A DNA stretch of 64,000 bases from Saururus chinensis (Eukaryota > Streptophyta > Magnoliopsida > Piperales > Saururaceae), in NCBI GenBank assembly GCA_035235625.1, contig CP141147.1:2580001-2644000 (forward strand), written 5' to 3'. The position numbers were made by a program, and so were the translations under genes. Position 1 is the first letter of the stretch, and the number at the start of each line of letters is the position of its first letter. Below the pieces are notes generated by a model that saw nothing but the letters and a program-made list of their open reading frames with translations, had not been told where the DNA came from and made no database searches. This document shows positions 47,950 to 59,390 of the stretch, in pieces.

Positions 47950-48420
47950 TTACACTTTTATTTGCAACGCAAAAAGAAGCATCATTAAAAACTACTAATA
48001 GCGACAAATAAAAAAGTGTCGCAAAAAAATTCACTATTAACCACGCTTTATAGTAAGTGTTGCTCATAGTCATATATTAGCAACCCATAATATAAAGCGT
48101 TGCAAATACTAATCATATTAGCGACACTTTATATTATATGTCACTAATAGTTAAGTTATTAGCGACGCTTTGAACAAGCGTTACTAAAAGATATATGTAT
48201 TAATTTTTTTTTAAAAGCATAACTATTAGCGACACATTTTCTTAAGCGTCGCTAATTAGTTTTAATAATAGCGACTCTTGTGAAAATGTGTCACTAATAA
48301 TTAGACTATTAGCGACGCCTAATAAAAAAAATGACAAATAGTTATGAATTCAAAATAAAAAATTATAAATTTAGAACTAATAGTGACGCTTGTAAACAAG
48401 TGTTGCTATTATCTTTATAT
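47950..48420. repeat. Left subterminal TTAGCGACGC repeats of the CACTA element
   Basis: At least eight degenerate copies, in both orientations, of ATTAGCGACGCTT and its complement. Confidence 0.8.
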
Positions 48421-48764
48421 ATTACTTTTATTTAATAAATAATTATATAATAAATATTAAAAAATTTAAAATAAACTTTTTAAATATCATATATTTTCTT
48501 CAATATTGACTATTTATATAAATAATAAATAAATATTAAATTTTCAATAAAAGGAAGTGCTAATAATATATTAAACTTTCACTATTTAAATATAATATAT
48601 TTTATTTTTAAAATTTTCTTATTAATATTAAAATATAATTTATAATAAAAGAGAGAGAAGTGAGGAAGAGAGAATGCATAGCGAGAGAGGAGAGAGAGAG
48701 CATAGCAGATAGAGTGAGGAGAGGGAGAGAGAGAAAGGAGGGAGGGAGGGAGAGAGAGGGAGGG
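48421..48764. other. AT-rich interior and GA-rich tract of the CACTA element
   Basis: No gene. A purine tract of GAGAGAG type fills 48648-48764 and is the target of the LTR insertion at 48765. Confidence 0.6.
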
Positions 48765-50459
48765 TGTAAGGACTTTCATTTCTAAACCGGTTTTCGTTTC
48801 ATTTTAATTATCGATTATCGTGTGGTTAATACATTTTCTTATTAATTTGGTGGTTTCGAAAATAAATAGTGATTCTTATGATTTTAATCAAAAACAACTT
48901 TATAATTATTGATTTTAAGTGTTTTTGGGTCCAATCTGAATTTTTGGGATTTTTCTGATTTTGTACTAATTTTTCAAAAAATAGGGTTTGACGGGGACCC
49001 CTTGTGGGCCCCAAAGGCGAAATTTAGGTTTTTGGACCAAATTAACCCAGACATCAACACAAGCTTTTATAAAAAATTTCATAATTTTCCCAAGTTTAAT
49101 TAGTGCTCAAATAGTCAAAATACCCATTTTTAGCCCAAATTTCTATTTATACCTCATTAGTTAATTATGTACAACACAAGCCCTACTATAAATAGAAAGA
49201 GCTGAGTCATTTCCATTTTGGGAATAGGCTGGGAGAGGCTGATTAAAGCCTAATTCCCCAATTAGGCCCGAATTAGAAGGAGATTAAGGTATAATTTCTT
49301 TAATCAAGCCTAAATCCTAGATTTTCTCCTAATCCATCATTTCCCATTTGTTTTGATTCGATTTTAAACATCAAAACCACTGATTTGCTTCTTTACTTCA
49401 AACCCTACATCTAAAAATTCATTTTTTATGCTTAACAAACCCTAGATCTAAGATTTCATTAACGTTTTCTATGTTAAATCAATTTTAATGGAGTTTAACT
49501 TAAAACTTTATGTATTTGGAAGGTTTTCAAGAAGGGTGACCATCAAATCTAAACCTAATCAAGGGATAAGGTAATGGGTCATCGAAATTTCAGTCTTCCT
49601 ATGGTAAAAATCTCGATTTTATAGTTTATTTGGAATGGATTTACTTGATTTAGTGCTTTAATGGTGAGATTAGTAAATGGTAATTTCTTATCCCGATTTC
49701 TTAGGGTTTTGTCTTGTTATGATATAGGTTAGCTTTCTGGAAGTGTAACACCCGAGATTTTTCACACATTTTCCTTAAAATTCACGGAAATTTTTTTGCA
49801 ATATAACGTCTGTAAATCAGAGGAAAAATGACGAAATCAAAACCTGATAAAACAGTTTATAATTTAAAACACTAAACATCCATTTTCCATCCAAATATTT
49901 TCATCACACGGTCAAACATCGTACGGCCAAAGCAAATATCATCAGGCGCTACTCGAAAACACACGTACGACTAAATTGCTATGATCATAAACTTTAAATA
50001 CAAATTCATCCCAAGCATCCCTGAGTGCAAGTCCTATAACAGTCCACAGTCTAATCCAAACTAAAGTCCAGAAAGAATAAACATCTTAACGTCTCGTCTC
50101 ACCCAATACATCGGATCGTGGCACAAATAAACTCGCAGTGAGTCAAGCATATACCTGAGTCAACGGGAATCAATCCACTGCTGAAATGAGCATCCATCTC
50201 TAGGAGCTCTCCATCACAAACCTGCAAAAGCCTCCTGAACCACGGGGCTGAAAATGGTAGGGTGAGTATTTTAATACTCAGTAGGAAAATCCCCGGTAGG
50301 GGAAATCCCAAACGGTGAACTCAATAAGTTCATAAATACATGCGTTCATGCAACTCAAACATGAAGCAGATAGGCATATCAATATCATGCTCATTCACAT
50401 ACAAACATACCAAATGCACCATCGTGCCAAAGTCATACCATTAAACAAAACTTACACAA

Positions 50460-50790
50460 ACACCCTTATCTAGGGTCTTACAAACTTACTCGTACCATCG
50501 TACGCATACTCATACAACTTATGCATACTTGTACGACCTTACTCGTACAATCATATGCTCACTCATACAGCTTACATATACTTGTACGACCTTACTCATA
50601 CAACTTACACAAAATCACCCTTACTTACTCAGAAACATACTCTCACAATCGTACTCATACACATACTCTTACAGTCATGCTCATACTCATATGCTTACAG
50701 TCGTACTCATACTCATATGCTTACAGTCGTACTCATACTCATACACTTACAGTCGTTCTCAAACTCATAATCGTACACATATCAACGACC
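50460..50790. repeat. Microrepeat zone of solo LTR 2 (26-bp unit in part)
   Basis: CTTACAGTCGTACTCATACT-type units, about 26 bp, are clearest at 50665-50770. The frames that read through it give Tyr/Thr/Ser-rich repeats and are not genes. Confidence 0.7.
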
Positions 50791-51015
50791 ACTGAAGCTC
50801 ATTACAACTAATAAGCTCCAGCGTCGAAATGGAAAAGAATTCCACTAGGGCAACACCTTAACCTCCGGGGAGTGACTAGACGCCATGGACTTTTCCGAAG
50901 GTAAGGCACACCAATGCTCATGGGGCACTGGATCAAATAGGTAAGAGTAGATCCATGATACTACTTACCTGAGCGCGCAAACATAAGCACCCACACATAA
51001 GGGGTCATACAGTTG

Positions 51016-51118
51016 CCCACCATAATGGGTCTTATAGTGCCATAGAATCGCCCACCATAATGGGTCTTATAGTGCCATAGAATTGCCCACCATAATGGGT
51101 CTTATAGTGCCAGTGCCA
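51016..51118. repeat. 35-bp tandem repeat, three copies
   Basis: GCCCACCATAATGGGTCTTA followed by TAGTGCCATAGAAT(C/T), repeated almost without change. Confidence 0.85.
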
Positions 51119-51159
51119 CACTTGGGCAGAAATCGTACAGTGCCACTCTTGGGCGGAAA

Positions 51160-51415
51160 CATACAATGCTCTCAATAGAGCATCAAACGTCTGGGCTTAT
51201 ACAGCACACAGACCAAATCGAAAGCATATATCGCTCTCAACAGAGCATCAGACGTCTGGGCTTCATACAGCACACAGACAAAGTCGAAAACGTACATCGC
51301 TCTCAACAGAGCATCAAATGTCTGGGCTTATACAGCACGCAGACCAAATCGGAAACATACATTGCTCTCAGTAGAGCATCAGATGTTCGATGCTCTATAC
51401 AGCACACAGACAACA
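51160..51415. repeat. About 63-bp tandem repeat, four copies, each with a short hairpin
   Basis: Units contain GCTCTCAACAGAGC (a hairpin with GCTCT/AGAGC arms), then CATCA(A/G)ACGTCTGGGCTT and ACAGCACACAGAC. Confidence 0.8.
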
Positions 51416-52164
51416 TCCCGCAGGATAAACACCATGGCAAGACATGAGAAATGGTCAGCTAACTCATTATCGGCTAGCTCAAACACGGAACTTAATCCAC
51501 CGAACCCTCAGGTCTCAAACTCACAACGCTATTATTAGTTGTGCTTATAATTCAAGTTTGAATTAAGTACATTATGCGGTACAATTATGCCACACAACTC
51601 ACAGTGCTCGACTGATCAAACCGAAGCTGAGCCCGATCTGAAACCCTAGTTCATCATGGCAGCAGACTTCCTTAACTCGTCCATATCAGGATCAAAACTT
51701 ACCGTACACCAAAATCTTACAGTCTTACATACTCCGCCATCCCCTTATGGACAAATCATCTTACACTTACATCATCAAATGAAGCTCCTCGGAGCCAACC
51801 CCAGTTATCACCCTCTTACTTATACCTCACTTATTGAGCTTACTTTTCACTTCATAATTCATACGTTATGCTTGTACAATTATGCACACTCTTACTGCCT
51901 GACAGCCCCCCAACAAACGCTCTGATACCAACCAAACAAACCGCTCCAAATCCTTGCCCGTCATACTCATATCCTCTGTCATCTGTCATACGCTTACGCA
52001 TCCCACATCCAATCCAGATGAAGCCTTTGTCACCTCTTACTGTCCATCGCCCATACCTCTGCCCACATACTCTTACACATATCCATAGCATAGGCCATTA
52101 GCCATCATACATACATATGTCACATACATATAACATACACATACTGACATACATAAGCAGCTTA

Positions 52165-52400
52165 CAAACATGCTCACTAGCCATCACTAGCGCATACATA
52201 CACATTTATACATAAACATACACGCTAGTCATCACTAGCACATGCATACACACGTCAAACATATATGCTAGCCATCACTAGCACATGTATAATCCATACA
52301 TACTTCAAACATGCACGCTAGCCATCACTAGCACATGCATAATCCATACATACTTTCAACATACACGCTAGCCATCACTAGCACATGCATACATCCAACA
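52165..52400. repeat. CTAGCCATCACTAGC repeat array
   Basis: Five copies spaced about 45-60 bp, each an inverted CTAG..CTAG motif followed by ACATGCATA. Two copies lie at 37379-37450 in solo LTR 1. Confidence 0.75.
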
Positions 52401-52589
52401 TACTTACAGCCAACATGCACGTCATATGCATTTCAACATACCATATAATCATGCTTACATGCACATCATGCAATCGGATTGTTACTTAACATCCAAAGCA
52501 TGGAATCATACAATCCTAGCATGCTACTATTTATTCAAAGCATGTTATCATGAATTTACGAGTTCAAAGCTCCCCTACCTCGTAATCAT

Positions 52590-54410
52590 TACGTTCGATG
52601 GCGAGCACACGACGGTGGCATCGTAGGCGGCAAAGTTGGCGGCCAAAAGCTTTGCCAAGTGGAGAGAACTGCTGTCCCGAGGATTTTAAGAAGTGCCGGA
52701 AACAATCACGGCCAAACAAGGCGTCAGAAGTCGATGCGGCAAAATCCATGATCCACGGCGGCACACTAGGGGCGGCCAGAAGAATTGTCGTGCTAGCATA
52801 AGTGGCAGTGCGACCATAAGTTGATGGTGTACTCACTGAAGGTCGGCCGGCAGCTGAGAAGTACTCGGCCGGCCACAAGACGTCAAAATCGGATGTGGAC
52901 AGCACCCAACAGCGGCAATTTCGCGTCAACAAGGGCCCACATGAAGGCGGAGGGCATGGGGTGACTCTCAAGGATAGAAGAGAGGTGGAGGAGGGCTATG
53001 TGTCAACTCCACTCGGTGGCAAAGCCATCTGATGGTCAAGCGGTGCGAATGCGGCGCCTAAACCCTAAACCGCACACGCAGCCAAAGGGGAGGGATAGAG
53101 GCGGTCCAAGGCTCATAAGAGGCCGACAGGGCTAAGGCCCTAGTGGTGGCCAAACGAAACGGCGACATCGCCGATCACACCCACAATCACCACCATGGTG
53201 CGGGCAGCTGTGCATCACACACGACATAGGGCAAGGGGAAGGTTCAGGGTCGAGCAAAGGCCACGAGGCCGTCACTGGCCAAGGCCTGAGCAAGTGAACT
53301 CATCCACCTTCGGTCACGGTAAGTCATACTAATTCTTGCCAAAGGCCGATCTGTACCAACGGCTTAAAAGGGCAAGAGAGGTCAACGGCAAATATGCCGG
53401 TGAGGCAAAACTAGCTGCGGCTATGGGCCGCAAAGCTGAACAAGGCCCAGAGGGGTGGCCCACTAGCATCACCGGGCCAGGGCGGAACCGAACTAAGGTC
53501 CACAAGGTCAAGTACGGTGTCCGACTGATGGCGGCAGTCACCACGTCCAAAACAGATGTAGACCAAAAATAGGGGACACCGGATTGAGCAGAGAAGACAC
53601 GGAGGGGACGGAGGCTGAACCGGTCCGGGTGGGGCCATCCCTGGCCATCGCCAGGCCGGGGCGGAGCCCACAATAGTTGGGCAACGGCAACCCACTGGAA
53701 ATTCGTACGACAAAACGTACTGGCCGGAGTAGAGGACGGCGAAGGAGATGGAACTGGGCTGGGTAGGGTGGTCCATAGCCTTCGCTGGACCAAGGCGAGG
53801 CTAGAGGGAGGTCAAGATGGCAGTGGCTTGCCGCCGGCGGCCTCAATTTCAACAAAACAGATCGCCGGTGAAAAACAGGGCAGAGGGAGAAAAGGGCTGG
53901 GGAGGAGGAGCGGAGGCCCCCGGGGCCGGGAGAAGTGGCCCATCATCGTTGCCGGACCAAGGCGAGTCTGATTGGGCACAACCGGGCCATCCAACGGCGG
54001 CCGAAGCCGGCTGGCGAGCTCAATTGAAGGGGCGCGGAAAAATAGGGGCAGTGGGGGAAAAACCACGGGAGCGGTAGGGCGGAGGCCCCTGGGACCGGGA
54101 GGGGCGGCGGCCTGTAGTCGCCGGACCAGGGTGAAACTCACGGCGGCCGGTTGGCCCTTGCCAGCCCACGGCAGCGGAGGCCGAAACTCAAAATAGGGGT
54201 AGACAGAGAGGGAGAGGGCTCATCGGGGGAGGAGGCGGCGCGGCCATGGGGGCCGGGACAATGGCCCCCTGCCGTCGCATGGCCGGGGCAGAGCTGGTGG
54301 CAGCGTCCCTGCGGCCCACGAGCGGCCGGCGGCGGCTGGGCAAATGAAGTCGGAAGGGGGAACGGGGTGCACTGTCCAGAGTTTTCTAGATTGGGCTCGG
54401 CCGAGCCCGA
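52590..54410. repeat. GC-rich domain of solo LTR 2
   Basis: Counterpart of 37655-39870, with GGCCGGGGCGGAGCCCA-type units and the palindrome GGGCTCGGCCGAGCCC (about 54391). Open frames here are compositional. Confidence 0.7.
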
Positions 54411-56116
54411 ACTTTCAATTTTTTTTTTCCACTTATATCCCCATCACACGCTTACTTCCTGTTTACATGTTATATCTCCAAAATTCGCGTCGTAAGCATG
54501 CAGCGAGGCCCGCGGCCTAGTACTAAGCCCCACACCCGACTCTACGGGTATAAATACAAGAGAAAATACATAAATACGAATACGCCGAAGCGTAACATTT
54601 TCCAGCCGAAAATGACTAGAAAAATAGCAGGAAAATTACAGAAAATCGTAGAAAAATCAGGGACATTACAGGAAGGTATGATGATATTTTAATGGCATTT
54701 GAGTGGTTAGATAGAGATTTTAAGTTTCATCAACGGAGTTTCGGTATGAAATTTTGAAATGAAAAATAAGGTCGAATCTGCCTTGTTGGCGTTCGAACAT
54801 CCCTCCTGGGAGTTCGAATGACAACACTACATTTTTGGCATAATTCATATTTTGCCGATCGAACGGCCCTATAGGGCGTTCGAACGGCTACACTGCAGAA
54901 ATTGACTATTGTTTGTATGTGTTTATTTTGATGTCTCTACTCTGAAATATTATTTTTATGTTTATGTGGAGTGTTTTGGGCCAGGGTAAGCTACTGGAAG
55001 AGCATACTATTGATGTTAGAAGTTGTGGTGTATATTTAAAGTTATGTGAAATGACTTGTAGTTGTATATATTTGTTGAAATTGCTATCTTGAAGTTATGA
55101 GTGGTTGATTCCTATGGTTTAAGCATGTTTTCAGTGGAGTTACAACATACTAATGGACTGATATGCCATTATAGGATGTGGTTAAATGAGGTGTGAATGT
55201 TAGTGTTATGCCTAGACTCAAGTATGAAGTGAATGAGCTTATATATGTTTAGCTTGTGGTTAGGTTTTGACTTGAGTTATGATTTTAATGGTTCTTCTCC
55301 TATGATTTTTCGCTGGAATCCATGTTTAGATGTTAATGGCATGTGTAGTGTGATGGTGAGTTAATTACAAAGCATGTTGATATACATCGAGTGAGGTGCT
55401 TCTATCATATGCACACACACATGTGGGGTTAATGATTATGATGAGGCTTGATATTATGATTATGAATGATGCATGAGGGGCTGATGAGAGCACTTATCAT
55501 GAATTAGGATTCATGTATGCCTTGCCCACGTATGTACCATGTTGCATGCATCATGAAAATGGATTTCCAATTGAGGTTTTATCGAGATTAACCGAGTTTG
55601 ATCGATTAGATGCAATGTGGTGAAATTGCATGCCGGATTAATCGGTCGTTGGCTTAATCGAAACTTGATTGGTCCAAAAGGACATGTTTTGATTTGAGTT
55701 CCTTTGTGGAACATGTGCACTCTCCGGGTTGAGTCTAGTTAGATGGAATTATGTGGGGACGAGTTATGTACTTGTCTTGTGAATTGAGATTATTATGATT
55801 GTCTTCTGGACCCTGAGAATCCAGTGTGGTATGTTTTGTGCACCGGCTACCATGTGTTCTAGGGTTTCCTGTGTGGAAACTCGGGCTCTCCCCCATCGCA
55901 GGAGATGTCCCAGGGCGAACACCCCTACTCTAGATTCTCTATGTGAGAATGTGACATCCTTGGCCAGGATCGTCTAGGGCAAACAGCTTTAGGGGCCGAC
56001 AACCCCGATCTTCTTATATTCTTGTGTAGAATTTGGACCATGACACGCCTTTGTGGCCTTGTTTGTGTTCCCATCTGTGTGACATTAAATTGTGCTTACT
56101 CCTTGATAGAGGCATT

Positions 56117-56296
56117 ATTTATATGATGTTGATGCATGATCTGAAATATATGTTAGAGATACATCTCATGCAGGTTTATATGATGTTGATGCATGATTTG
56201 AAATGTATGTCAGAGATACATCTCATGCTGGTTTATATGATGTTGATGCATGATCTGAAATGTATGTTAGAGATACATCCCATGCAGGTTTATAGG
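56117..56296. repeat. 57-bp minisatellite, three copies
   Basis: TTTATATGATGTTGATGCAT followed by GATCTGAAAT, ATATGTTAGA and GATACATCTCATGCAGG. The 108-codon frame across it is a repeat artefact. Confidence 0.85.
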
Positions 56297-56955
56297 ATAT
56301 TGGATTTCACTATGCAATTTATACACTATGATGCAGGTTTAGGTTATGTGTATGTGTGATCAGAAAATGATACATCTTGTCAACCATTGATCTGAATTGT
56401 TATATTACTATACTGTCGTGTTTCTAATTATTATAGCTATATCAAAAACCATTGCTGAGTTTGTTAAACTCACCCCTCTTTCTTGTGTTTTTGCTTTGGG
56501 GCTGCGTGGCGTGATACGCAGATGGACAGGATCCTCTCTATGAGGAAAGGTCGGAGGTGACTTGGGAGTAGACGTGAAGACCTCTTATGTGGCTTGTTTC
56601 TTTGAGTTTTCTATTATGTTAGAACCTATGTGTGTAGTTCTCATTTTGGATTGTGTTACATTATACATTTGGATTGTTTGAGACATATTTTGGAGCCTAG
56701 AGTGGGCTATGGATTAATTTAGCATGTAGGTTTGAGATTTTAGTTTATTTTAGAGTTAAAGTAACTCTTTTGATTCTACTTATTTACTCTTGCTCAAAGT
56801 GGTGCGTATACTCCGTATTTTTGTTAAATCGCCCGTGATTAGGGCATAAGTCTTCCGCTAAATTGTTTTTTAATCTCCTTGTTGCCCCTGTGTGCTTGAC
56901 TGGCCCCTAGACCCGGTTTGGCTCGGGTCGGGTAGTGCCGGGGCGTGACAGAGGG

Positions 56956-56959
56956 AGAG

Positions 56960-56996
<37 letters not shown>

Positions 56997-59033
56997 AGGG
57001 AGGGAGGGAGAGATAAAGAAGAGAGAGAGAGGGTGACGAGAGAGAGAGGAGAAAGAGAGAGAGGGGATAATTTTTTTAATTATAAATTATTTTAAAAAAA
57101 TTTAAACAATAAAAAATTTGATATTAGCGATGCATAGGTTTATGCGTCACTACTACCATAGGGTAGTAGCAACACATAGGCATATACGACGCTCCTACCC
57201 TGAAGTAGTAGTGATGCATAATATTATGCGTTGCTACTACATAGTGTAGTAGTGATGCATAAGGTTATGCGTCGCTACAAGTATTTTTTATTTAAAAAAA
57301 ATTAATTGAAAAGAGATAGTGGGGAGAGAGAAGGGAGAAAGAGAGAAAAAGGGTAGAGAGAGGGTGAGTAGAGAGAGAAGTGAGAGGAAGGGGAGGGAGG
57401 GAGGGAGAGAGAGAGAGAGAGAGAGAGAAGAGAAGAGAGAGTGAAGCGGAGAGGGAGAGTGAAGAGAGAGAGAGGAGGAGGAGGAGGAGAGAGACACAGT
57501 GAGGAGAGAGTGGGTGAGGGGAGAGAGAGAAGAGAGAGTGAGGAAGAGAGGAAGAGAGAGAGGATAATTTTTTAAATTATAAATTATTTTAAAAAAATTA
57601 AAACAATAAAAAATTTGATACTAGCGACGTATATACCTATGCATAGGGTAGTAGCGACGCATAGGTATATACATCGCTACTACTAGTAGCGACGCATAAG
57701 GTTATGCGTTGCTACTAGTATTTTTTATCTTAAAAAAATTAATTGAAAAGAGATAGTGGGGAGAGAGAGAAGGGAGAAAGAAGAGAGAGGAGAGAGAGGA
57801 GAGAAAGAGAGAAGAGTGAGAAAGAGGGTAGAGAGAGAGGGTGAGTAGAGAGAGAAGAGAGAGAAGAGAGAGAAAGGGGAGGGAGAGAGAAGAGAGAGTG
57901 AAGTGGAGAGGGAGAGAGTGAAGAGAGAGAGAGGAGGAGGAGGAGGAGGAGGAGGAGAAAGAAGGAGGGACAGAGAGAGAGGAGAGGGAGAGAGGGTGAG
58001 GGGGGAAAGAGAAGAGATAGAGTGAGGGAGAGAGGAGTGAGAAGAGAGAGAATAATTTTTGTAATTATAAATTATTTTTAAAATTTAAAAACTATAAAAA
58101 ATTTGATATTAGCAACGTATATACCTATGCGTTGCTACTTCCATAGGGTAGTAGCAACGCATAGGTATATACGTCGCTACTACCCTGAAGTAGTAGCGAT
58201 GCATATTATTATGCGTTGCTACTACATAGTGTAGTAGTGATGCATAAAGTTATGCGTCACTACTAGGGTTTTTTATTTTTTTAAAAAATTAATTGAAAAG
58301 AGATAGTGGGGAGAAGAGAGAAGGGAGAGAGAGAGAGAAAGGGGAGGGAGGGAGAGAGAAGAGAAGAGAGAGTGAAGCGGAGAGGGAGAGAGTGAAGAGA
58401 TAGAGAGGAGGAGGAGAGAGAGAGTGAGGGAGAGAGGAAGAGAGAGAGGGAGAGGATAAGTTTTTTAATTATAAATTATTTAAAAAAATTAAAACAATAA
58501 AAAACTTGATATTAGTGACGTATATACTTATGCGTCGCTACTACCATAGGGTAGTAGTGACACATAGGTTTATACGTTGCTATTACCCTAAAGTATTAGC
58601 GATGCATATTATTATGCGTCGCTACTAGTGTTTTTTATTTCATTTTTAAAATAATTGAAAAGAGATAATGGGGACAGAGAGAGAGAGAGAGAGAGAGAAG
58701 AGTGAGAAAGAGGGTAGAGAGAGAGGGTGAGTAGAGAGTGAGGAGAGAGAAAGGGGAGAGAGAGTGTGAGTAGAGAGAGGAGAGAGAGTGAGGGGGAGAG
58801 AGAGCTAGAGAGAGGTTGAGGAGACCGAGTGAGGTGGAGAGAGGGATAGAGAGAGAGAGCAGAGAGAGATCGAGTGACGGGGAGAGAGAGAGGGTGAGTG
58901 AGAGAGAGGAGAGAGAGAGAGAGGGAGAGAGGGAGGGAGGGGGAGAGAGGTAGAGAGAGAGGGAGGGAGAGAGAGGAAGAGATAGAGAGAAGAGAGAATT
59001 AAAATTATAATTTTTTAAAAAAAATAAAAAAAA
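56956..59033. repeat. Tandem array of GA-tract plus hairpin units in the CACTA element
   Basis: A compound unit of about 400-540 bp repeats: a GAGAGAG tract, TTTTTTAATTATAAATTATTTT, and a hairpin set with TAGCGACGCATAGG and GGGTAGTAGC. The AT block recurs near 57066, 57563, 58051, 58455 and 58993. In the third unit (58115-58175) GTATATACCTATGCGTTGCT is followed by its near-complement, giving arms of about 25 bp. No gene. Confidence 0.8.
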
Positions 59034-59390
59034 TTATTAGCTACGCATAATAGTATGTGTCACTAGTAATCCTGGGTAATAGCGATGCATAGAAATATGC
59101 GTTACTGCTACCTAATACATTAGCAACATATAGATGTATGTGTCGCTACTGATGTATGTATTAGCGACGCATACATTATATGTTGCCAATACTAATACTA
59201 ATAGCGACACTCGCTAATAATCTTTGTTTTTTTTTAAAAAATAAAGGCTGTTAGCGATGTTCTTTTGAAGAGCGTCGCTAATAGCCTATGCGGGCAAAAT
59301 TTTGCCCACTTATATAGCTCCCCCACCCCCTCCTCCCTCCCGGTCCCCCCTCTCCCCCTGCTCCACCCCCCTCCTCTGATTTTCAAAGAG
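59034..59390. repeat. Right subterminal repeats and C-rich tract
   Basis: TTAGCGACGC-type motifs, then a C-rich strand (59313-59375) facing a run of G at 59390-59400. Confidence 0.7.

Larger units (their letters stand above)
49744..54670 (-). mobile_element. Very long solo LTR (4927 bp), copy 2
   Basis: TGTAACACCC to GGGACATTACA with the 5-bp TSD GGAAG (49739-49743 and 54671-54675). It matches 35126-40114 throughout, with the same order of zones: CTCAGTAGG block, microrepeats, short tandem arrays, CTAGCCATCACTAGC repeats and a GC-rich domain. No coding domains, terminal direct repeats or polypurine tract. Confidence 0.8.
48765..56950 (+). mobile_element. LTR element (solo LTR, about 3.26 kb without its insert) nested in the CACTA element
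   Basis: TGTAAGGACTTTC to GGGGCGTGACA, with TSD GAGGG at 48760-48764 and 56951-56955. Its right part (54676-56950) resembles copy A 7400-9648: a GAACGGCC motif cluster, a GACCCTGAGAATCCA block, a minisatellite, a CTCACCCCTCTTT block and the same GGGGCGTGACA end. No coding domains are present, so it is read as a solo LTR. Confidence 0.75.

Noticed and set aside
51160-51415. Regularly spaced repeats resembling a CRISPR array
   Set aside because: The units are contiguous minisatellite copies without unique spacers, in a plant LTR.
51919-51930. Exact tRNA-Met primer-site core (TGGTATCAGAGC) on the minus strand inside solo LTR 2
   Set aside because: The sequence before it is not an LTR end, no polypurine tract or second LTR fits, and the matching place in solo LTR 1 (about 37150-37170) lacks it. 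It is probably chance or a small insert.
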